From Paenibacillus helianthi (lineage in GTDB: Bacteria; Bacillota; Bacilli; Paenibacillales; Paenibacillaceae): 64,000 bases of DNA. The stretch covers positions 1 through 64,000 of the forward strand of contig NZ_LVWI01000043.1 of the NCBI RefSeq assembly GCF_001909055.1, written 5' to 3'. The notes under the pieces are model-generated. The model saw only the letters and a list, made by a program, of their open reading frames with translations. It did no database searches and was not told the origin of the DNA. This document shows, piece after piece, positions 10,155 to 20,369 of this stretch; the first letter of the stretch is position 1; every line of letters starts with the position of its first letter. A program made the translations under genes and the position numbers.

Positions 10155-10223
10155 CCGTCTTCACCAGCCCTCTCTGTATCTATGAATTGCTGAAATCTAA
10201 TGGATATACCCTTTAGTAATGAT

Positions 10224-10267
10224 AAAAAGACGCCTTCAGCAGCGCCAGTGGCGGTTAAAGGTGTCTT
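10224..10267 (-). terminator. Terminator of the small membrane protein gene
   Basis: On the minus strand AGACACCTTT pairs with AAGGCGTCTT around a GC-rich loop and is followed by TTTTT. It lies between the small membrane protein gene and htrA. Confidence 0.65.
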
Positions 10268-10303
10268 CCTAGAATATAATGCTCTGTAATTGTCACTTGT
10301 GTA

Positions 10304-10513
10304 CTAACTTATCCAGTTCATCACCATTGCATAGTCCGAAACCACGAACACCAACAGACTCACCACTCCAAAAGCAATAGCGAATTTGTTCTTCTGAGGT
10401 GCCCGTAGCAGCCGAATCACTCCAATGAAGATCAGAACGGTGAACAAAATCATAAATACATCGAAGGTATGAAATTTAGACGGTCCTTGCGCGGCAGCTT
10501 CAGCAAGCAGCAT
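10304..10513 (-). CDS. Small two-helix membrane protein (DUF2759-like)
   Basis: A 69-residue protein with two hydrophobic segments, about residues 18-36 and 44-65, joined by a short basic turn (RAPQKNK). Size and layout recall the DUF2759 family of Bacillales (YqgW-like), but this is from memory and unverified; function unknown. The ATG at 10513 has a very good GGGGAGGT six bases upstream, and a terminator follows, so the gene is well supported as a single unit. Confidence 0.7.
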   Translation of the reverse strand: MLLAEAAAQGPSKFHTFDVFMILFTVLIFIGVIRLLRAPQKNKFAIAFGVVSLLVFVVSDYAMVMNWIS

Positions 10514-10949
10514 GGCATTACCTCCCCAAGAGTATTGTCAAGCTAGTTCATCTATTCCATATCTCCTTCTATGTTATCGCTACCATTTCAGTGACGCAAT
10601 AGAAAATCCTTAAAAAATTATGTAATTGTCACAAAAAATTTTTTTCTCCGGGAAAATATACTGCACATCAGCAATTTAGATCACAGAAGTAGCTGTTGTG
10701 CACTCTTTGTCAAAGAACTCAGCTTATATCTATTTATTCAACGAATATACCCCTCTTTGAATCTTACGACGGACATGCCCTAGGTATGCCTATTTGAACT
10801 ATCAGCAAGTCCTTATTTATTGATAAACAATCGTTATACTGTTGTGCTACAACCCTCACTGCCGGATGACTCCAGGCTATGTTACCATCGGGCTTATAAT
10901 CTTAGGGCTTCTTGATTCATCCGATACATCACCAGAAAGGAAGTTAGAT
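10514..10949. other. 436-bp intergenic region before nirA
   Basis: This holds no gene. Seen in it: a run rich in A and T around 10600-10660, an imperfect inverted repeat CATGCC-CTA-GGTATG at 10774-10788, and the palindrome ATTG-ATAAA-CAAT at about 10819-10831 overlapping a promoter-like sequence. These could be operators for the nitrite/sulfite reductase, but none matches a motif I can name. Confidence 0.5.
10813..10840 (+). promoter_or_regulatory. Candidate promoter of nirA
   Basis: TTATTT (10813-10818) and TATACT (10835-10840) are 16 bp apart; transcription would start near 10847. That supports placing the nirA start at 10950 rather than at the upstream in-frame TTG near 10842. Confidence 0.35.
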
Positions 10950-12599
10950 ATGGCTTACGAACCGATATGGAATGCTGCTCCCGAGAAACTGAGCAAATTC
11001 GAATTCGTCAAACTGCAGAAGGACGGCCTGGATGTGATCCGCACCATTATTGAAAAATATGCCCTGGAGGGCTACAGCTCCATCCCGGCCGATGATATGG
11101 ATCTGTTCAAATGGGCCGGGGTGTATCAGCAAAAGCCGCGGGATGGCCATTTCATGATGCGCGTACGGATCAACACCGGTATTATGACTTCAGGTCAAGC
11201 CAGAGCACTGGCTGAAATCGGCAGATTGTACGGGCGGAACCTGGTTGATGTGACTACACGCCAAGCCATCCAGTTCCACTGGCTTACTGTCGAGAATCTG
11301 CCGGATATCTTCAAGCGTCTCGAAGCCGCCGGATTGTATTCCTTCGAAGCTTGCGGCGATTGTCCGCGGACAATCGTCGGCAACCCGCTGGCAGGGATCG
11401 ACAAGGATGAGCTGTTTGATACGGCGGATATAGTGGAGCAACTGAATGACTTTTTTATGCTGAACCGTGACTTCTCCAACCTGCCCCGCAAATTCAAAAT
11501 CTCCGTGTCTGCTAACAAGTACAATAACGCACAAGCGGAAATTAATGATTTGGCCTATACACCTGCGCTAAAAGTCATCGATGGTGTTGAAACTCTGGGG
11601 TTCCATCTGATGGTTGGCGGCGGACTGTCAGCCAAACCACATCTGGCGCAAAAGCTTGATGTCTTCGTTAAGCCTGAAGAGGCACTGAAGGTAGCTGCCG
11701 GTGTTATCACACTGTTCCGGGATTACGGCTACCGGGAGAAACGTCATCACGCCCGCCTGAAATTCCTTGTCGCCGATTGGGGCGCGGAGAAATTCAAAGA
11801 AAAACTGATTGAAGCCGTAGGCGAGCTGCCCACGCGCGGCGAGGACCAGACGATTGGCTGGCAAGCCGCTTATTTTGACGGAGTCCATCCACAGGTTCAG
11901 GAAGGTCTCAGTTATGTTGGATTGAATGTTCCCGTCGGCCGGATGAACAGCGATGAGCTGGATCAGTTAGCCGAGCTTGCGGATCAGTACGGTGAAGGCA
12001 AGCTCCGCACCACGATGTCACAAAACATCATCATCAGCGGGGTTCCGAATGAGAAGCTTAGCGCGCTTTTGGATGCACAAGTGTTGCAGCGGCTGTCCCC
12101 ATCAGCCAAACCCTTCATCAGCCGCACAATCGCCTGCACGGGTAATGAATTCTGCAACCTGGCCCTCGTCGAGACCAAACAGAGGGCTGTCAGTGTCGCT
12201 GCCTATCTGGATGAGCATATCCGGCTTGATGAGAAGCTGCGCATTCACTTCATTGGCTGCCCTAATGCCTGCGGACAAAAGCAGGTTGCCGATATCGGCC
12301 TGCAGGGCACGCTGATCAAGACACCGGACGGCATGACCGATGCGTTCGATATTGCTGTTGGCGGAACGCTTGGCTGCGGAGACCGTGGACCTGCAGCTGA
12401 ATTCGCCCGGCCGTTGAAAGGCCGCGTACAGGCTGAACGGGTGGGACCCGTTCTGGAGCAGCTCATTTCCTTCTACACAGAACAGCGTCAAGAACAGGAG
12501 AATTTCCATGCGTTTACGGGACGCGTAGGCGTACCTGCCCTTCAGGAACAGCTTACCGCTATTTTGGAATCCGAACCTGTAACTACGTCCAAGGAGTAA
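10950..12599 (+). CDS. Ferredoxin-type nitrite/sulfite reductase
   Basis: A 549-residue assimilatory reductase that carries siroheme and a 4Fe-4S cluster and reduces nitrite to ammonia or sulfite to sulfide by six electrons. The four cluster cysteines are visible: CTGNEFC (about residues 396-402) and GCPNACG (about 437-441). Ferrodoxin-like half-repeats are seen at GHFMMRVRI and VPVGRMNSDELDQLAELAD. It resembles NirA-type proteins (YGRNLVDVTTRQAIQFHW) more than CysI; the real substrate is not settled. The ATG at 10950 has AAAGGAAG upstream; the longer frame from 10842 has no such site and starts inside the promoter. The last two codons (AAG GAG) form the ribosome binding site of the next small gene. 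Confidence 0.85.
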   Translation: MAYEPIWNAAPEKLSKFEFVKLQKDGLDVIRTIIEKYALEGYSSIPADDMDLFKWAGVYQQKPRDGHFMMRVRINTGIMTSGQARALAEIGRLYGRNLVDVTTRQAIQFHWLTVENLPDIFKRLEAAGLYSFEACGDCPRTIVGNPLAGIDKDELFDTADIVEQLNDFFMLNRDFSNLPRKFKISVSANKYNNAQAEINDLAYTPALKVIDGVETLGFHLMVGGGLSAKPHLAQKLDVFVKPEEALKVAAGVITLFRDYGYREKRHHARLKFLVADWGAEKFKEKLIEAVGELPTRGEDQTIGWQAAYFDGVHPQVQEGLSYVGLNVPVGRMNSDELDQLAELADQYGEGKLRTTMSQNIIISGVPNEKLSALLDAQVLQRLSPSAKPFISRTIACTGNEFCNLALVETKQRAVSVAAYLDEHIRLDEKLRIHFIGCPNACGQKQVADIGLQGTLIKTPDGMTDAFDIAVGGTLGCGDRGPAAEFARPLKGRVQAERVGPVLEQLISFYTEQRQEQENFHAFTGRVGVPALQEQLTAILESEPVTTSKE

Positions 12600-12605
12600 T
12601 GTCTT

Positions 12606-12842
12606 CTGAAATATATTGAGTTCGGTGTTGGCAACAGATGGCTACTTAGAACGGAAACGGAACTGACTGATGGCACAGAGATCGAAGAAAAGGGAGTTGT
12701 GCACCCTATCAAATTCCACTCATTATATATTAGAGTATGGATAAGAAAGACCGTATGGATTATGGATTTCAGAGAGGGCTTCAAGCGTTCAAGAAAAACG
12801 CGCAATGCCTTCAAAATCATCATCGGGATCAGCAGTCATTAA
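12606..12842 (+). CDS. Small DUF3977-like protein with probable CTG start
   Basis: A 78-codon gene that is easy to miss because no ATG, GTG or TTG opens it. Read from CTG 12606, the product runs (M)KYIEFGVGNRWLLRTE... and ends ...AFKIIIGISSH. It closely recalls the DUF3977 family of Bacillales (about 78 residues, unknown function), including the conserved opening KYIEFG.GNRW, the HPIKF..LYIR.WI.KTV centre and the basic C-terminus. AAGGAG at 12591-12596, inside the last codons of nirA, lies nine bases before the CTG. An ATG overlapping the nirA stop (12599) reads only five codons. A good terminator follows. Whether CTG is used or is a decayed ATG is open. Confidence 0.7.
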   Translation: MKYIEFGVGNRWLLRTETELTDGTEIEEKGVVHPIKFHSLYIRVWIRKTVWIMDFREGFKRSRKTRNAFKIIIGISSH

Positions 12843-12859
12843 ATAGTTTCCATTTATGT

Positions 12860-12898
12860 AAAAGGGCCGTGGTGCATTCCTCGGCCCTTTCTTGTTTT
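12860..12898 (+). terminator. Terminator of the nirA operon
   Basis: AAAGGGCCG and CGGCCCTTT form a 9-bp stem (12861-12890) followed by CTTGTTTT. It ends the nirA plus small-gene transcript. Confidence 0.8.
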
Positions 12899-12944
12899 CG
12901 GCTACAAGTCAGATACGCCTCTGCCCTGCTTCGAATCCTAACGG

Positions 12945-15818
12945 TTATATGCTATCTGAGGTCTGCAGCTCGAGAGCTTTGGTTCGCTCGGTGTCACGGA
13001 GTAATACTGGTTTCAGGTATCTGCCAGTGTAGGATTCCTCCACTTTGATGATCTTCTCTGGTGTTCCTGTAGCAAGAACAGTACCCCCGCCACTGCCGCC
13101 TTCCGGCCCCATATCAATGATATAGTCTGCGGTCTTGATCACATCGAGGTTATGCTCAATAACGAGCACGGATTCACCAGAGTCTACCAGACGATGCAGC
13201 ACCTCAAGCAGACGGCCTATGTCATCTACATGCAGTCCCGTTGTCGGTTCATCCAGAATGTATAATGTCTTGCCGGTACTGCGCCGGTATAGCTCGGAGG
13301 CCAGTTTCACGCGCTGTGCCTCACCGCCGGACAAGGTGGTTCCCGGCTGACCAATATTGATGTACCCTAGCCCAACATCCAGCAGGGTCTGCATTTTACG
13401 GTGAATCTTCGGGATATTCTTAAAAAATTCTGTTGCATCTTCTACGGTCATTTCCAGTACATCGGAGATGCTTTTGCCTTTATACTTCACTTCCAGCGTC
13501 TCACGGTTGTAACGTTTACCCTTGCATATTTCGCAGGGAACATAAACATCCGGCAGGAAGTGCATCTCAATCTTAATAATGCCATCCCCACGGCAAGCCT
13601 CACAGCGTCCGCCTTTGACATTGAAGCTGAACCGGCCTTTCTGGAAGCCGCGCACCTTGGCTTCGTTCGTCTTAGAGAACAAATCACGAATATCATCGAA
13701 GACACCCGTATAGGTTGCCGGATTGGAACGCGGTGTACGTCCGATTGGCGACTGGTCAATTTCAATGACTTTGTCCAGATTTTCCAGCCCGCGGATTTCT
13801 TTGTGCTGACCCGGCCGCACCTTGACAGCCTTATTCAGCTGACGCGCCAGACTCTTATAGAGAATCTCATTAATAAGCGAAGACTTGCCCGAACCCGAAA
13901 CACCGGTTACAGCCGTGAAAACACCAAGTGGAATTTTGACGTTCACATTCTTCAGGTTGTTCTCTTTGGCCCCGCGGATTTCAATCCAGCGATCATCTGT
14001 AGCGCGCCGATTGGAGGTAACCGGAATGAACTTGCGTCCGCTTAAGTACTCCCCGGTCAGGGAATTCGGATCATTCATAATCTCCTGAGGTGTGCCTTGT
14101 GCCATGACCTGCCCCCCATGAATACCCGCACCCGGACCAATATCAATAATATAGTCGGCAGCCATCATCGTATCTTCATCATGTTCAACCACAATCAGGG
14201 TATTGCCTAAATCGCGCATATGCCCAAGTGTTGAGATGAGGCGGTCATTGTCCCGCTGATGCAGACCAATACTCGGTTCATCGAGGATATACAGCACGCC
14301 CATCAGACTGGAACCGATCTGGGTTGCCAGCCTGATCCGCTGCGCTTCACCGCCAGAGAGCGAGCCCGCTGCACGGCTGAGCGTCAAATAGTTCAAACCT
14401 ACGTTGACCAGGAAGCCGAGGCGGCTGCTGATTTCTTTGAGAATCAGGTTGGCAATGGCTGTTTCCTTCTCACTCAGAGCAATGTTGTCGAAAAATTCAA
14501 GGCAATCTCCAATCGACAGATCGGTAACATCCGCAACATTCCGTTCGTTGACCGTTACGGCGAGAATTTCCTTCTTCAATCTTTTGCCTTTGCACACATG
14601 GCAAGGCTTGGCACTCATGAAGCCTTCAATGAACTCACGAATGCCATCGGAAGACGTCTCCCGGTATCGCCGCTCCAGATTGGGAATAATCCCTTCGAAG
14701 ACGACAAGCGTGTCCTTCCGCTGGCCAAAGTCATTCTCATAACGGAAGCGGATCTTCTCGCTCCCCCTTCCGTTCAGCAGCTTCTGCATATGTTCTGGTG
14801 ACAGACTGTTTACCGGCACATTTTGCGGGATGTTGAAATGCTCGCAAACCGACTTCAGAAATTGCGGGTAGTAGTTCGATGTGTTGCCGGTCCAGGCCAA
14901 AAAGGCGCCTTCTTCAATGCTCTTCTCTTGATCAGGAATTAGAAGATCCGGGTCGACAACCATCTTCACACCAAGCCCATCACATTCCGGGCAAGCCCCG
15001 AAGGGGCTGTTGAAAGAGAACATCCGCGGCGCTAGTTCCTCGATACTGAACCCGCAGATCGGACAGGCAAAGTTCGAGCTGAACAACAACTCCTCCTGGC
15101 CAATGATATCAACCAGAATTTGCCCGCCGGACAGTTTCAGCGCGGTCTCCAGCGAATCCGTCAGCCGGGTCTGTACATCATCCTTAATGACGACACGGTC
15201 CACCACGACCTCAATCGTATGCTTCTTATTCTTCTCCAGCACGATATCCTCAGTAACCTCACGCAGTTCACCGTTCACGCGCACACGGACAAAGCCCTGC
15301 TTCGAGATGTCGCTGAACAGTCCCTTATGTTCACCTTTGCGCCCTGAGATTACCGGTGCCAGAATCTGCAGCCGGGTCTTCTCGGGATACTGCATAATCC
15401 GGTCTACCATCTGTTCCACGGTCTGGGAAGTAATTTCGATGCCATGATCCGGACAATGCGGATGTCCTACCCGGGCAAACAGTAGCCGGAGATAGTCATA
15501 AATCTCCGTAACTGTACCTACAGTAGAACGCGGGTTGCGGCTTGTTGTCTTCTGGTCAATGGAAATCGCCGGGGATAACCCGTCAATAGAATCAACATCC
15601 GGCTTCTCCATCTGACCAAGGAACTGTCGTGCATACGCTGACAGGGATTCTACATAACGGCGCTGTCCTTCTGCGTAGATTGTATCGAATGCAAGCGACG
15701 ATTTGCCGGAGCCGCTAAGTCCCGTCAGCACGACGAAGCGGTCACGCGGAATCGTTACGTCAATGTTCTTGAGATTGTGCGCTCGGGCACCCTTAATTAC
15801 AATATTTTCATTCGCCAA
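12945..15818 (-). CDS. uvrA: UvrABC excinuclease subunit A
   Basis: The damage-recognition ATPase of nucleotide excision repair, 957 residues, the normal family length. Two ABC modules are visible with Walker A motifs GLSGSGKSS (about residue 32) and GVSGSGKSS (about 645), signatures [13 protein letters not shown] and [13 protein letters not shown], and zinc-binding CxxC pairs (CPIC/CPEC and CEAC/CEIC). The start is TTG at 15818, eight bases after AGGAGG. uvrB lies upstream on the same strand but separated by 733 bp of repeats and hairpins instead of the usual few bases. Confidence 0.97.
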   Translation of the reverse strand: MANENIVIKGARAHNLKNIDVTIPRDRFVVLTGLSGSGKSSLAFDTIYAEGQRRYVESLSAYARQFLGQMEKPDVDSIDGLSPAISIDQKTTSRNPRSTVGTVTEIYDYLRLLFARVGHPHCPDHGIEITSQTVEQMVDRIMQYPEKTRLQILAPVISGRKGEHKGLFSDISKQGFVRVRVNGELREVTEDIVLEKNKKHTIEVVVDRVVIKDDVQTRLTDSLETALKLSGGQILVDIIGQEELLFSSNFACPICGFSIEELAPRMFSFNSPFGACPECDGLGVKMVVDPDLLIPDQEKSIEEGAFLAWTGNTSNYYPQFLKSVCEHFNIPQNVPVNSLSPEHMQKLLNGRGSEKIRFRYENDFGQRKDTLVVFEGIIPNLERRYRETSSDGIREFIEGFMSAKPCHVCKGKRLKKEILAVTVNERNVADVTDLSIGDCLEFFDNIALSEKETAIANLILKEISSRLGFLVNVGLNYLTLSRAAGSLSGGEAQRIRLATQIGSSLMGVLYILDEPSIGLHQRDNDRLISTLGHMRDLGNTLIVVEHDEDTMMAADYIIDIGPGAGIHGGQVMAQGTPQEIMNDPNSLTGEYLSGRKFIPVTSNRRATDDRWIEIRGAKENNLKNVNVKIPLGVFTAVTGVSGSGKSSLINEILYKSLARQLNKAVKVRPGQHKEIRGLENLDKVIEIDQSPIGRTPRSNPATYTGVFDDIRDLFSKTNEAKVRGFQKGRFSFNVKGGRCEACRGDGIIKIEMHFLPDVYVPCEICKGKRYNRETLEVKYKGKSISDVLEMTVEDATEFFKNIPKIHRKMQTLLDVGLGYINIGQPGTTLSGGEAQRVKLASELYRRSTGKTLYILDEPTTGLHVDDIGRLLEVLHRLVDSGESVLVIEHNLDVIKTADYIIDMGPEGGSGGGTVLATGTPEKIIKVEESYTGRYLKPVLLRDTERTKALELQTSDSI

Positions 15819-15885
15819 CGGTATAACCTCCTAGATATCAAGCCTATTACAAAGCTATATCAAAATATTTTCGATCCCTCCCAAA

Positions 15886-15907
15886 CCCTCCCTTAGCCAA
15901 GGGAGGG
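15886..15907. repeat. Perfect 9-bp inverted repeat upstream of uvrA
   Basis: CCCTCCCTT and AAGGGAGGG are separated by AGCC. There is no T run, so it is not a classical terminator. Two further perfect hairpins follow at 15999-16012 (GTCCC-TAAC-GGGAC) and 16034-16050 (GGGACA-ACTGC-TGTCCC), just before the 36-bp array. Confidence 0.7.
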
Positions 15908-16043
15908 CCCCAAGGGTTGCACCCTCTGGACACCCGCAATGCTGCTGACGAAGGAGGGAGGACGGATGGGTTTAGCTGATGTGGACTGAAGAGCGCTTGT
16001 CCCTAACGGGACCTCTGGACTGTTGGCGCTTCAGGGACAACTG

Positions 16044-16459
16044 CTGTCCCTTCGGGATGCGCAGACTGCGAACTGCGGGCTGTCCCTTCGGGATACGCAG
16101 ACTGCGAACTGCGGGCTGTCCCTTCGGGATACGCAGACTGCGAACTGCGGGCTGTCCCTTCGGGATACGCAGACTGCGAACTGCGGGCTGTCCCTTCGGG
16201 ATGCGCACACTGCGAACTGCAGGCTGTCCCTTCGGGATGCGCAAACTGCGAACTGCAGGCTGTCCCTTCGGGATACGCAGACTGCGAACTGCAGGCTGTC
16301 CCTTCGGGATACGCACACTGCGAACTGCGGGCTGTCCCTTCGGGATGCGCAAACTGCAAACTGCAGGCTGTCCCTTCGGGATGCGCACACTGCGAACTGC
16401 AGGCTGTCCCTTCGGGATGCGCAAACTGCGAACTGCAGGCTGTCCCTTCGGGATGCGCA
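16044..16459. repeat. Tandem array of 36-bp repeats between uvrB and uvrA
   Basis: Eleven complete 36-bp units start every 36 bp from 16044 to 16404, with a twelfth broken after 20 bp at 16459. Nearly all variation sits at three positions of the unit: base 15 (G or A), base 21 (G, C or A) and base 34 (G or A). Each unit has two small palindromes, TCCC-TTC-GGGA and CGCA-NAC-TGCG; the variable base 21 falls in the loop of the second. Because 36 is a multiple of three and the unit lacks stops, long frames are open on both strands, but none has a convincing start and ribosome binding site. I regard it as non-coding DNA. Confidence 0.95.
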
Positions 16460-16551
16460 AGGGCCTAGAGCAATTTATCCAAAAGGAACGGCCATCTGCA
16501 GCGCCGTTCCTGTACTTTACTGTGCAAAACAAGTTTGCATAATACACTACC

Positions 16552-18543
16552 TCATTCTGCCCGAAGCTCCAGCAGAGCGTCGCGCAGCTCTGCGGCACGC
16601 TCGAATTGCAGATTTTTGGCAGCATCCTTCATCTCGGCCTCCAGACGCTGAATCAGACTTTGGCGATCCTTCTTGCTCATCTTGCCGCCCACGCCGGTGA
16701 GATACTCGGCCTTGGACTCAGCAACCTTAGTGGCCTCGATAATTTCGCGCACTTTCTTGTTGATCGTAGTGGGTGTGATTCCATGCTTTTCGTTGTAGGC
16801 AATCTGCGTTTCCCGGCGGCGCTGGGTTTCGAACATAGCCTTTTCCATCGAGTCTGTGATACGGTCACCGTACATGATTACACGGCCATTGGAGTTACGG
16901 GCCGCACGGCCGATGGTCTGAATGAGTGAACGCTCGGAACGCAGGAAACCCTCCTTGTCGGCATCAAGAATCGCAACGAGGGATACCTCCGGCAAATCCA
17001 GGCCTTCCCGCAATAGATTGATCCCCACGAGAACATGGAAGGCGCCTAACCGGAGATCACGCAGAATCGCCATACGCTCCAGCGTCTTAATGTCAGAGTG
17101 CATGTAACGGACCTTGATGCCGATTTCCTTGAAATAATCAGTCAGGTCCTCGGACATTTTCTTGGTCAGAGTCGTAACCAGTACACGCTCGTCACGTTCC
17201 ACCCGGTCACGGATTTCGCTGATCAGATCATCAATCTGCCCCTCTGTCGGACGAACCTCGATAATCGGGTCCAAAAGACCCGTAGGCCGGATAATCTGCT
17301 GAATCATCGTCTCGCAATGTTCAATTTCATAAGGGCCTGGTGTGGCGGACACATATACAATCTGATTCACCTTGTCTTCGAATTCTTCGAACTGCAGCGG
17401 CCGGTTGTCCAGCGCGGACGGCAGGCGAAAGCCATGCTCCACGAGAACTGTCTTGCGCGCACGGTCACCGTTGTACATCGCCCGGATCTGCGGCAATGTC
17501 GCATGGGACTCGTCGATTACAATCAGCATATCGTCAGGAAAATAATCCATAAGTGTATAAGGGGTTGCTCCCGGCTCCCGGAAGGTGAGCGGTCCGGAAT
17601 AGTTCTCGATCCCGGAACAGAAGCCGACTTCCTTCATCATCTCGATATCGTAACGGGTCCTCTGCTCCAGACGCTGGGCCTCCAGCAGTTTACCTGCATC
17701 CCGGAGCACAGCCAGCCGTTCTTCCAGCTCACGCTCAATATTGACCAGAGCCACACGCATGGTTTCTTCCTGGGTGACAAAGTGGGATGCCGGGAAAATT
17801 GCCACATGGTCGCGTTCTCCGATTAATTCTCCGGTCAACACATCAATTTCAGTAATCCGTTCCACCTCATCGCCGAATAGCTCTACACGGATGGCATGCT
17901 CACCCTGTGAGGCCGGGAAGATCTCCACCACATCACCGCGCACGCGAAAAGTGCCCCGCACAAAGTTAATGTCGTTGCGTTGGTACTGGATATCCACGAG
18001 CCGGCTCAGAATCTGATTCCGCGGCTTCTCCATACCCACACGCAGCGACAGCAGCAGGCTTCCGTATTCCTGAGGGGAACCGAGGCCGTAAATACAGGAA
18101 ACACTGGCCACAATAATGACGTCACGCCGTTCGAACAAAGAACTGGTCGCAGAGTGGCGCAGCTTATCAATTTCTTCATTTATGCTGGAATCTTTCTCGA
18201 TATAGGTGTCGGAGGAGGGAATGTACGCCTCTGGCTGGTAATAATCGTAGTAACTGACGAAGTAGTCTACCGAATTACTTGGAAAAAACTCCTTGAACTC
18301 ACTCGCAAGCTGGGCAGCCAGCGTCTTGTTGTGCGCAATAACCAGCGTGGGCCGGTTCAGCTTGGAAATCATTTGTGCGATGGTAAAGGTCTTCCCTGTA
18401 CCGGTCGCTCCCAGCAGCGTCTGGTGCTTCTTGCCCTGCCGGATGCCGTCCACTAACTCTTGTATGGCATGAGGCTGATCGCCCTGGGGTGTGTACTCGG
18501 ACTCCAACTGAAAAGTCTGCGTACTGACGACAATATCATTCAT
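16552..18543 (-). CDS. uvrB: UvrABC excinuclease subunit B
   Basis: The helicase-like subunit that verifies damage and loads UvrC, 663 residues. Visible: Walker [11 protein letters not shown] near residue 46, the beta-hairpin region [23 protein letters not shown] (shown in part: [12 protein letters not shown]), the DEAD-like box DESHATLPQ, helicase motifs VSATPGPYE and QTIGRAARN, and a C-terminal UVR domain ([21 protein letters not shown]) that binds UvrA or UvrC. The ATG at 18543 has GGGGAG upstream. It is transcribed towards the repeat array and uvrA. Confidence 0.97.
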   Translation of the reverse strand: MNDIVVSTQTFQLESEYTPQGDQPHAIQELVDGIRQGKKHQTLLGATGTGKTFTIAQMISKLNRPTLVIAHNKTLAAQLASEFKEFFPSNSVDYFVSYYDYYQPEAYIPSSDTYIEKDSSINEEIDKLRHSATSSLFERRDVIIVASVSCIYGLGSPQEYGSLLLSLRVGMEKPRNQILSRLVDIQYQRNDINFVRGTFRVRGDVVEIFPASQGEHAIRVELFGDEVERITEIDVLTGELIGERDHVAIFPASHFVTQEETMRVALVNIERELEERLAVLRDAGKLLEAQRLEQRTRYDIEMMKEVGFCSGIENYSGPLTFREPGATPYTLMDYFPDDMLIVIDESHATLPQIRAMYNGDRARKTVLVEHGFRLPSALDNRPLQFEEFEDKVNQIVYVSATPGPYEIEHCETMIQQIIRPTGLLDPIIEVRPTEGQIDDLISEIRDRVERDERVLVTTLTKKMSEDLTDYFKEIGIKVRYMHSDIKTLERMAILRDLRLGAFHVLVGINLLREGLDLPEVSLVAILDADKEGFLRSERSLIQTIGRAARNSNGRVIMYGDRITDSMEKAMFETQRRRETQIAYNEKHGITPTTINKKVREIIEATKVAESKAEYLTGVGGKMSKKDRQSLIQRLEAEMKDAAKNLQFERAAELRDALLELRAE

Positions 18544-18723
18544 TTGCCCGTCTCCCCTCTATCGTCTAAAATATATGAATATATTATAATTGTGGCCCTG
18601 ATGATTCTCTCTCCATACGATCTGAAATATATGGAAGATAAGAATACTTGTTCCCGTTTATTATACAGTGTTGCCCAGATTCATGCAAACCATAATATAT
18701 AGAAATTTAAGGAGCTTGAACTC

Positions 18724-19509
18724 ATGGATATTACTTCAATTATTGGCTTGCTGGCTGGTCTAGCAGCACTCATCGGCGGCTTTTTCTGGGAAGGCGGAAG
18801 CCTGTCCGGCCTGCTGCAGTTAAATGCTGCACTCATTGTATTCGGAGGCACGCTTGCCGCCGTGCTGATCAGCTTCCCGGCCTCCAGACTGCGCTGCGTC
18901 CCAGCGGCGGTGCGGGTAGCTTTTGGCAAACATTCGGACACCATGGAAGAACAGGCAGAAGAACTGATCTCCATGGCTACAATCACAAGACGCGGCGGTG
19001 TGCTGGCCCTGGAAAAAAGAGCCGAAGAGCATCCCGACCCCTTTACCAGTGAAGGACTCATGCTCATTGTTGACGGAACAGACCCCGAGCAGGTCCGGCA
19101 GATTCTGGAGCTGGAGATGGATGCTAAAGAGCTCAAATACGAAGGCTATGCCAAAATCTTTGAAGCCGCAGGCGGCTATGCGCCCACCATGGGCATCATC
19201 GGTACGGTTATGGGTCTGATCCGCGTGCTCAGCAGTCTAACCGATCCTTCTAACTTGGGAGCTTCCATCGCAGTTGCTTTTACAGCGACTCTATACGGTG
19301 TGGCCAGCGCTAATCTAATATTTTTACCCATTGCCTCCAAGATCAAATCCCGCAGCCAAAGTGAGCTGGGTACTATGGAAATGCTTATGGTAGGCATTCT
19401 TGCCCTGCAGAACGGGGATCATCCCCAGCTTGTGCGTAAAAAGCTCCGTTCCTTCTTGAACCGTTCCGCCAAGGAACACGGCAGCGATATTACCAGAGGT
19501 CCCTCATGA
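18724..19509 (+). CDS. motA: Flagellar motor stator protein MotA (or MotP)
   Basis: The four-helix stator subunit of the flagellar motor, 261 residues. Hydrophobic segments lie near residues 5-22, 30-48, 150-175 and 180-203. The conserved TMGIIGTVMGLIRVL region precedes the third helix and the cytoplasmic loop carries charged residues that contact FliG. The ATG at 18724 has AAGGAG nine bases upstream. It overlaps motB by four bases (ATGA). Ion type (proton MotAB or sodium MotPS) cannot be decided by eye. No other flagellar gene is in the window. Confidence 0.9.
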   Translation: MDITSIIGLLAGLAALIGGFFWEGGSLSGLLQLNAALIVFGGTLAAVLISFPASRLRCVPAAVRVAFGKHSDTMEEQAEELISMATITRRGGVLALEKRAEEHPDPFTSEGLMLIVDGTDPEQVRQILELEMDAKELKYEGYAKIFEAAGGYAPTMGIIGTVMGLIRVLSSLTDPSNLGASIAVAFTATLYGVASANLIFLPIASKIKSRSQSELGTMEMLMVGILALQNGDHPQLVRKKLRSFLNRSAKEHGSDITRGPS

Positions 19510-20369
19510 GACAGAGAAACCGCAGAAAGCCTCGCACAGATGGACGGGAGAACCGCGACCGGTGGATGATCACCTATGCGGATCTGATTACACTGCTGCT
19601 TATTTTCTTCGTGATTTTGTTTGCCATGAGCAGTTTGGATACACATAAATTCAACATCGTCACGAGCTCTTTATCGGACACTTTTAAAAGCGGAAATCCG
19701 GTATTAGATGGTGGAAATGGTGTTCTGGAGGGTCAAAAAGGGCTGCAATCCGCAGGAACGGGGAATGGGAAGAACGGGGGGAACGGAGACAGCGCGGATA
19801 CAGGCCAGGAGCAAAAGAATGCGGCTACCGGCCCGACGGCCAGTCCGCCCCCTGCCGACCCGGAGCCTTCGGCGCGTGAGCAGGCCTTCCGCGAGCAAGA
19901 AGCCAAACTGGCTGCGCTCATGGGCGTCATCACCCAGTATGTCCAAGACAACCATCTAGGTGACCAGATTTTTGTGGCGGATAAACCGCAAGGTATTGCC
20001 ATTACACTCAGTGACCGTTACCTGTTCGATGTAGGCAGAGCCGAGCTCAAAGCGCCCGCCCTCCCTGCGCTGCGTCAGCTGTCAGGACTATTCCGCGGCA
20101 TTGGAGCAACAATCAGTATCGAAGGCCATACTGATAATATGCCGGTGTCTGCCGGTTCCCGTTATAACGACAACTGGGAATTATCCGGCGCCCGTGCCCT
20201 CTCGGTGCTGCGCTTCTTTTTGGATACAGAGGGATTGAACCCGGATACGTTTCAATATGCCGGATATGCAGATACCCGTCCTGCTGTGAGCAATTCTACT
20301 CCAGAAGGGCGGCAGAAAAACCGGCGCGTGGAGATTACGGTACTTCGTCAGCTCCAGGAAAAGGAGTAG
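19506..20369 (+). CDS. motB: Flagellar motor stator protein MotB (or MotS)
   Basis: The peptidoglycan-anchored stator subunit, 287 residues. A basic N-terminus (MRQRNRRKPR) leads into RWMITYADLITLLLIFF, the single helix with the ion-carrying Asp (about residue 27). A low-complexity Gly/Asn/Pro linker covers residues about 68-125. The OmpA-like peptidoglycan-binding domain (about 155-285) has EGHTDNMPV and NWELSGARA. It overlaps motA by four bases, so translation is coupled. Confidence 0.92.
   Translation: MRQRNRRKPRTDGRENRDRWMITYADLITLLLIFFVILFAMSSLDTHKFNIVTSSLSDTFKSGNPVLDGGNGVLEGQKGLQSAGTGNGKNGGNGDSADTGQEQKNAATGPTASPPPADPEPSAREQAFREQEAKLAALMGVITQYVQDNHLGDQIFVADKPQGIAITLSDRYLFDVGRAELKAPALPALRQLSGLFRGIGATISIEGHTDNMPVSAGSRYNDNWELSGARALSVLRFFLDTEGLNPDTFQYAGYADTRPAVSNSTPEGRQKNRRVEITVLRQLQEKE

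Noticed and set aside
10842..10949. N-terminal extension of the nitrite/sulfite reductase from the upstream TTG
   Set aside because: It begins at the probable transcription start, has no ribosome binding site and is unlike the family; ATG 10950 has a good site.
12737..13048. 103-codon frame on the plus strand behind nirA
   Set aside because: It is out of frame with the DUF3977-like gene, crosses its terminator and runs into the end of uvrA.
16044..16459. CRISPR array
   Set aside because: Units follow each other with no spacers; the 36-bp period is the repeat itself, and no cas gene is nearby.
15972..16700. Long open frames on both strands over the 36-bp array (Pro/Lys/Gly- or Cys/Arg-rich repeat proteins)
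   Set aside because: The repeat length is a multiple of three and has no stops, so all frames stay open; none has a ribosome binding site, and the frames run into uvrB out of frame.
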